Assembly (NCBI RefSeq): GCF_000143535.2
Contig: NC_037310.1
Span: forward strand, 62,001-126,000
Direction: 5' to 3'
Length of the DNA stretch: 64,000 bases
Source: Botrytis cinerea B05.10
Taxonomy: Eukaryota > Ascomycota > Leotiomycetes > Helotiales > Sclerotiniaceae
Each line of letters opens with the position of its first letter. The first letter of the stretch is position 1. Positions 58,213 to 64,000 of the stretch are shown here, piece by piece. The notes below the pieces were generated by a model, which was not told the origin of the DNA, searched no databases, and saw only the letters and a list, made by a program, of their open reading frames with translations. A program made the translations under genes and the position numbers.

Positions 58213-61200
58213 ATGGAACATCTGCCGTCAATACTCAAAGGTCTCGGCATAACCTCCTCAGCAGATGATGAATCAAAAGATTCGGCGCAGTTTACTTCGG
58301 CAGCTGTGGATCCAATTTCAAGTCCTCTCGGGTCGCAAGATGATTTAAGCAGTATAGGAGTTCTCGAATTACTCGAATCAGACGAAAGAGCCGTTTTTAT
58401 ACTTGACCTCACGAACCCAGGCGATACAACGCCGATATATACGAATCCGCGATTGAAAGAATTACAAGTGCTGGGAAGCAAAGTTGGGGAATCTCTTGAT
58501 CTGCGCGTGGCAACAAAGGATGAAAAACACAGGGGATTTTTAGAGTGGGCAGGAGGCGATTTCAGCGATGGAAAAATACCTGTTACACTGTATTGTGGAG
58601 TGAGATGGAGTGCGCAGACAATGAGAAATCGATGGAGGGTTATTGCTGGAGATGTAGGAGGAAGGATAGACATTATCGGGGACAAACCTACCATCCATCG
58701 ATCGCAAACTCTCTCGCCACAGAAAGCACAACGCATATCAAAATCTGACGATTCATCTAGATCCTCACTCGAATCTCAATTAGAGGCATATCGACTTCAT
58801 CGGGAAGATACAATCTCAATATTTCCACCAGCACAAGAACCAGTTACTTTGAAAGAGGTACTTGAAGTGGGAGATACGACACTTGGCCCATTCGATATAT
58901 TGGCGCCAGATACGATAGTTGAATTGTCACCGCATGTCAGATTCTTCCTCGGTTTTGATTGGGCATGTACGGAGCTTGGCCCCATAGATTCTTGGCCAGT
59001 TGAGCTACGAAGAATGTGCAATTTTCTCATGTCAGACCCAAGACCTGCGGCAATGTATTGGGGCCAATCCAGAGTTATGATGTACAATGAACCGTATATG
59101 TTAGTCACAGGACAGAAGCATCCGGGGATGATGGGTAAAACCTTCTCGGAGGCATGGGCTGAAGTTGAAGACGCATTTAGCGATTCATTCAATAAAGCGT
59201 ATAAAACTGGTAAAGCTTCAACTATGGATGATGCAAGGTTCTTTATCGAAAGATATGGATACCTGGAGGAGACCTATTATTCATTGTCGATTTTACCGTT
59301 CAGTTGCAACAGCTACGGCAGCCATATTGCTTTGTAAGTCGGGATATCTATTTTTATTACTTTAGTCTGAGACCGGCACTAATCTAATTTGCAGTTACAA
59401 TCCTGTATTTGACACTACTAGGCAAGTAGTTGCAGATCGTAGAATGATATTTTTGTTACGACTTGGCCAGTTCATTGCTTCATCTCGAGAACCCAAGGAT
59501 TTTTGGCAGCAGCTTCTACGAGGGCTTGAACCAGACCATCCAGATTTGCCGTTTGCTTTGTTATACTCAGCCGGCAATGACGTTAACGAGACCCTTTCAG
59601 AATCTTCAGCGTTAAGCCACAACTCCAACTGGGTACTGGAAGGATCTGTTAGAGTTCCTGATGCTGGGAAGAATGTACCGAAACATATCAATTCTGAGAA
59701 CCCCATGGAGGAATTTCTACCCAGTTTTAGCGACCTTGTCAAGTTAGATTGCCCTACGCTCTTACATCGAGAAGACGGCACTATTCCTTCGTCTTTGACT
59801 GCTGCTCTTCAGGGCACTATTGCATGGGATACAGTTGTTTTCTTACCAATTAGAGCTACTACAGAAACCGTTCTCGGGTTTCTTATCATTGGACTCAATG
59901 CCCGACGAAAATATGATGATGACTATAGATTGTTCATACAACTTCTCAGTCGACAACTAGCTACTTCAATGGCTGCGGCAGTACTGGTCGAAGATGAAAT
60001 CCAACGTGGTCGAATGGCTGCCGAACATGCTTACCAAGATCGCAATCGACTATCCATGAAACTCGAAATTCAAGCTCATGAAGCCTCGGAGATTGAAAGT
60101 CGTTTCAGAAAAATGGCTGATCTAGCTCCCGTTGGGATGTTTCACACTGGCGTTGATGGCAAATTAATCTATGCTAACGAACTCTATTATAACTTAACGG
60201 AACTAGATAGAGATATCGCTACTAATACGGGCTGGCACGAGGTAATCATGGAGGAAGATTGGCCAATTGTCGATACGCAATGGAAAAAACTTATGGATGG
60301 GGAACCTGTCTCCTTTGAAATCCGGTTACGAGCACTTTTCAAGGGGGCTGATAAAATCGGGGATGAAGAAATTGATGGTGCAATCTGGATAATAGCTGCT
60401 GCTTATCCTGAAAAGGCGCCAGATGATACTGTCGTTGGAGTTTTGGGCTGCTTCACTGATATCAGTCGACAGAAGTGGGCCGAAGATTTTCAGAAACGGA
60501 AAATGCTTGAAGCGATTGAGTTGAAGCGTCAACAAGAGAACTTTATTGACATGACATCACACGAAATGAGGAATCCATTATCAGCCATCATTCAATGTGC
60601 AGACATGATCGGACTTTCGGTCAAGGAATTTGATGGAGGAACTAATGATGTCATTCTTCCAAGAGAGGCAGTTCATGGATACGCAGATGCAGCTTCGACG
60701 ATTATACTATGTGCTCAACATCAGAAAAGAATCATCGATGACATTCTCACGCTGAGCAAGCTGGATTCCGATTTGTTATTCGTCACTCCTACCGAAGTAC
60801 AGCCATTACCTATCATCCAAAATGCACTGAAGATATTTGATGGAGAATTGCAGAAGAGTGATGTCGCGCTAAGATTTCATGTATCACCTTCATTCGAAGA
60901 ACTCAATATTGACTGGATTAAACTGGATCCAAGTAGATTAGTACAGGTCCTTATCAATCTTGTTACGAATGCGATTAAATTCACACAAACTCAACCAAAA
61001 CGGAACATTGCCATCACAGTGAGCGCAGCACTGGAGCCTCCTAGCACACCAGGTCTTGTCTACCTCTCAAGAACTAATATTCACAAAGACAACACGCCAG
61101 AGGGGGAATGGGGAGATGGAGAGATTGTATATCTTCATATTGAAGTCCAAGATAGTGGCCGCGGTCTCGATGAAACGGAACGCAATCTTTTGTTTAAAAG

Positions 61201-62062
61201 ATTTTCGCAAGCCTCACCGCGAACACATGTTCAATATGGTGGATCAGGTCTCGGTCTCTTCATTTCTCGAGAACTTACAGAACTTCAAGGTGGTCAAATA
61301 GGTGTCGCCTCAAAAGCAGGGGTTGGAAGTACTTTTGCATTTTATATTCGAACTCGCCGCTGTGACCCGCCTGATGATAAGGATTCTTTTGTTCCTCAAA
61401 TGGATGTTCAAGCGCAAAATAATATCATTACGAATAATTCCCTTGCTCGGGTTAAAGGCCCTACTCGCCATCCTTTAAGAAGTCGTCGTTCTCAAAGTCC
61501 GGCTTCTTCAGCACCAAAACATATTCTAATCGTAGAAGATAACATTGTCAATCAAAAAGTAGAGTTTTCTTCACGCTCTTTATTTTAGAGCTTGATGCTA
61601 ACTATTCATTAGGTCCTAAGCAAACAACTTCGTAGCGCAGGTTGTATTGTAAGCGTCGCAAACCACGGTCTAGAAGCCCTTGAATTCCTCGAAAAATCCA
61701 CATTTTCCACAAGTCTACCAGAAGGCGTGTCAGGTATTCCATGCAATATTTTATTAATGGATCTAGAAATGCCAATAATGGATGGTCTTACTTGCGTACG
61801 ACAGATACGCAAGTGGGAAAGAGAAGGAAGAGTTAAAGGAAGAGTACCGGTAATAGCTGTGACGGCCAATGCAAGGAGTGAGCAGATTGCCAGAGCGAAA
61901 GAGGCGGGTATGGATAGTGTTGTTACTAAACCTTTTAGGATAGGAGAGCTAGTACCAGAGATGGAGAGGTGGTTGATAAGGGGAGTAGTGTTAGATAGGG
62001 CGAAGGAAGGTGCAAGGGATGAGAGAGCTGGAGTGGAGAGGAGAGATAGTGCACCAATTTAG
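58213..62062 (+). CDS. Hybrid histidine kinase with PAS/GAF-like sensor and receiver domain
   Basis: Three exons (58213..59333, 59395..61558, 61613..62062; introns 61 and 54 bp) give 1,244 residues. Order: an N-terminal region; a PAS-like module with FFLGFDWACTELGPIDSWP and AMYWGQSRVMMYNEPY (about 240-380); a GAF-like region (about 400-580); a coiled coil; and a second PAS (about 615-735). The kinase core follows, with phospho-His763 in DMTSHEMRNPLSAII, N-box LINLVTNAIKFTQ, G1 VQDSGRGLDE and G2 GGSGLGLFISRELTELQ. A receiver domain with ILIVEDN, phospho-Asp1145 (LLMDLEMPIMDG), TAN and TKP ends the protein. It should autophosphorylate, pass phosphate to its own receiver and then to a Ypd1-type HPt protein. 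There are no membrane spans, so the sensor is cytosolic. The stimulus and kinase class are not assignable by eye. Confidence 0.93.
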
Positions 62063-62276
62063 GGGTGAGAAAGGGGGACAAATGGTACATAAAATGGGCG
62101 TTTGCATTCGCTAAGTTGGATGGATAGAAACACTATATAGAGATTTGGATGGGTTAGGTACATTCACTGCGATATTACCACAATATATTTGCATGGGAGA
62201 GTCTATATGGGTAGGCGTCCTACGATAATTGTTTTAAGAAGGTTGGGATATAGCATAGCATAGCGAGGGTGTTTAG

Positions 62277-62344
62277 CGATTTGGAATTGGAATTGGAATT
62301 TGGAATTTGGAATTTGGAATTTGGAATTTGGAATTTGGAATTTG
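62277..62344. repeat. Tandem repeat, TTGGAA/TTTGGAA units
   Basis: Three 6-bp units (TTGGAA) grade into about six 7-bp units (TTTGGAA), followed by decayed TTTGATATCTGGTA-like copies to about 62370. A simple replication-slippage repeat. Confidence 0.85.
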
Positions 62345-62850
62345 ATATCTGGTATTTGATATTTGGTATTTAGCATCTCGGCATTAAGATGGAGTATAGA
62401 TATTTCCTGCTTGAGATGGAAGTTTTGACATAAAAGGAGTTATTGAAGATCAATTTATTTGATTTTTATTTACGTCGAATTGACTTCACATATTTCTTGG
62501 TATCTATTTTTGTTTACGTACCTAGGTATATTCGTTCAATGATTCATCTGTGAATTCAATATGCTCATATGGAGAAAACAGCAAATGTAGCAGAGTTTAA
62601 ACTCACCAATCAATGACCTGTTTTTCCCTTTCTCTCCTCCCCACCCAACCGTGCCAAGCAACCATCCATTCGTTTTTCAAAAAAAAAATTAACAGAAAGA
62701 AATAACCCCACTTCGCTCTTACTTATTACCCCTCGAGCCCCTCCCCTCCCCCCAAAAAAGTGCTCATTCCCAGAGCTTACTCAAAAAGAAAAAAGTGCAA
62801 TTGTTTATTCATTCCTAATCCCACCCAAAAAATTAAAAATTAAAAAAAGC

Positions 62851-62858
62851 AAAAAAAA
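62851..62858 (-). terminator. RNA polymerase III terminator of the tRNA gene
   Basis: Eight consecutive T on the minus strand start 7 bp downstream of the tRNA 3' end, the normal Pol III stop signal. Confidence 0.85.
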
Positions 62859-62864
62859 TCGAAT

Positions 62865-62980
62865 TGATGAGAGTGGGATTCGAACCCACGCCTATTACTA
62901 GACCAGGAGATTGTAAACAATCGTGTGTTAAGTGTTGGATACCTTAACCTGGCGCCTTAGACCAACTCGGCCATCTCACC
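62865..62980 (-). tRNA. tRNA-Leu (anticodon AAG) with a 33-nt intron
   Basis: On the minus strand the acceptor stem GGTGAGA pairs with TCTCATC, followed by discriminator A. The D arm is GCC...GGC. The anticodon stem CCAGG/CCTGG encloses TT-AAG-G, so the anticodon is AAG (62943-62945), reading CUU. A 33-nt intron (62909-62941) lies after position 37, the standard eukaryotic site. A long variable arm (class II) and T arm GTGGG-TTCGAAT-CCCAC complete the cloverleaf. Mature length is 83 nt before CCA. The D-loop/A-box and the GGTTCGAATCC B-box provide the internal Pol III promoter. A long variable arm plus the AAG anticodon exclude serine. Confidence 0.95.
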
Positions 62981-63184
62981 GTGATTTTGTTAGGGTGAGG
63001 GGCAGAGAGGAGATTTATATTTGAGAAAGGAATGTTTTGTGAGAGGGGATGGAGGGAGGGGTAGATGAGTGGATGAGTGGATGAGGCCAGCCCAACCCAA
63101 CCCACACGCAACCCCATACATAATATAATAGAGGAGATATTAATAAATCTTTTTTTTTAAAGAAAAAAAAAAACATCTATATAT
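62981..63184. other. Spacer upstream of the tRNA
   Basis: Purine-rich sequence with short GGATGAGT repeats, then a poly-T/poly-A stretch bordering the dispersed repeat. Confidence 0.4.
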
Positions 63185-63810
63185 AATGAATTCGTAGAAG
63201 CAAACCAAATGGAAATGTACTTTATGTATTATATAATCATATATCTCTATAACAGATCATTTTTATATTTATAGATTTATAAAACCCCTTCTGATTGATT
63301 ATAAGTAATGTATTAATGTTAGAGTAGGGTTGTTCCGATCGATGAAGTCATTAGATCAAAATATCAATATCCTTGATTAGTAAACTATTAGGTCACATAA
63401 GTAGATCATTATTTATATTATTAAAGGAAAACTGTAATTCTTTATATAAGCAAATTATTATTATTTATTATTGAAAGTATAGTTTATATAGATACTAGAG
63501 TAGGAGGAGCTAGTCTTAATTGATACTAGTAAAAGTTCTAACTTATATAAAAACTCTTTCTCTTATAGCTAGCTTTATTACACTTAATAGAATTGATTTC
63601 CGAATACTTTTATATTCTACTCTATAATTTCTATTATATTCTATAAAAAGTTATACTTAAAACATTTACAACTAAATCTCAAATACAATAAGAATTGAGG
63701 GTTTGAGGGTTGGTCTTTATAAAGATTAAAATTTTATATACCTCAAAAATAAGAAAAAAAAGCATCTACGAATCCATAGTCTGAAAAATTCTTTTTCCCC
63801 GACGGCTAGT
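63185..63810 (+). repeat. Dispersed repeat, copy 2 (also at 20502)
   Basis: Shares both ends with 20502-20984 and is about 145 bp longer in the middle. Ends: GAATTCGTAGAAGCAAAC at the left and GCATCTACGAATCCATAGTC near the right, giving an inverted GATTCGTAGA motif, followed in both copies by TGAAAAATTCTTTT and CTAGT. No coding capacity. It lies 200 bp upstream of a tRNA gene. Confidence 0.7.
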
Positions 63811-64000
63811 GTTTTTTCGCTCACATTATTAGTACTGTATATCTAAAAATTCCTTAGAATAATAGTTAGTATTTCTAATTCTAACCCTAATTCCACTGTA
63901 ATATTAATGAGGCTAAGCAGATTCCGAATATATTTGAATCTATATTGTAAATAATATTTGATGCTCCTGCTCAATACACTGACTAACCACCCAGGCGTCG
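63811..64000. other. Window end, no gene seen
   Basis: Unassigned AT-rich sequence running off the window. Confidence 0.4.

Larger units (their letters stand above)
62063..62864. other. Intergenic with a heptanucleotide repeat
   Basis: Downstream of the kinase gene. Contains the TTTGGAA repeat (62277-62344) and a pyrimidine-rich stretch at 62.6-62.75 kb. No gene. Confidence 0.5.

Noticed and set aside
58053..58736. 227-codon minus-strand frame
   Set aside because: Lies opposite the first exon of the histidine kinase, whose domains are unmistakable.

Overview
The window is nuclear DNA from a filamentous ascomycete (Pezizomycotina). The evidence is short GT-AG introns of about 46-136 bp, fungus-specific families (Zn2Cys6 regulator, HET domain, PTH11/SAT4-like rhodopsin-fold protein, hybrid histidine kinase, vanillyl-alcohol oxidase) and long AT-rich blocks of mobile-element relics carrying C-to-T/G-to-A damage typical of repeat-induced point mutation (RIP). 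The overall look suggests Leotiomycetes, but I cannot prove the order from sequence alone.

Layout. 0-8.6 kb: a decaying accessory segment with a pogo-type transposase fragment, a broken Zn2Cys6 regulator, a frameshifted HTATIP2-like reductase and one intact short-chain dehydrogenase. 8.7-21 kb: an AT-rich island. I read it as a Ty1/copia relic (8.9-10.1 kb) next to a single minus-strand Ty3/gypsy element (10.8-20.5 kb). Its gag, reverse transcriptase, RNase H and integrase relics lie in order between two direct terminal repeats. Five younger insertions interrupt it: two 438-bp MITEs, a 1,854-bp pogo/Fot1 element, a 166-bp solo LTR and a 100-bp fold-back element with a perfect 8-bp target duplication. 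Subtracting them leaves about 6.67 kb, a normal gypsy length. 21-24.2 kb: AT-rich, gene-free transition.

24.2-63 kb: a gene-rich arm. In order: amino-acid permease (-), ABCC transporter (-), MEMO family (+), amidohydrolase (-), threonine deaminase (-), HIG1/Rcf1 (+), TLDc/Rtc5 (-), HET domain (+), PTH11-like membrane protein (-), vanillyl-alcohol oxidase (+), alpha/beta hydrolase (+), hybrid histidine kinase (+), then an intron-containing tRNA-Leu(AAG). At 63.2 kb a dispersed repeat also present at 20.5 kb begins another AT-rich stretch.

Exon models were built by hand from splice signals and reading-frame continuity. For every intact gene the spliced length is a multiple of three, which supports the introns listed. 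The genes are mostly independent housekeeping or sensory genes, and I see no obvious metabolic gene cluster.
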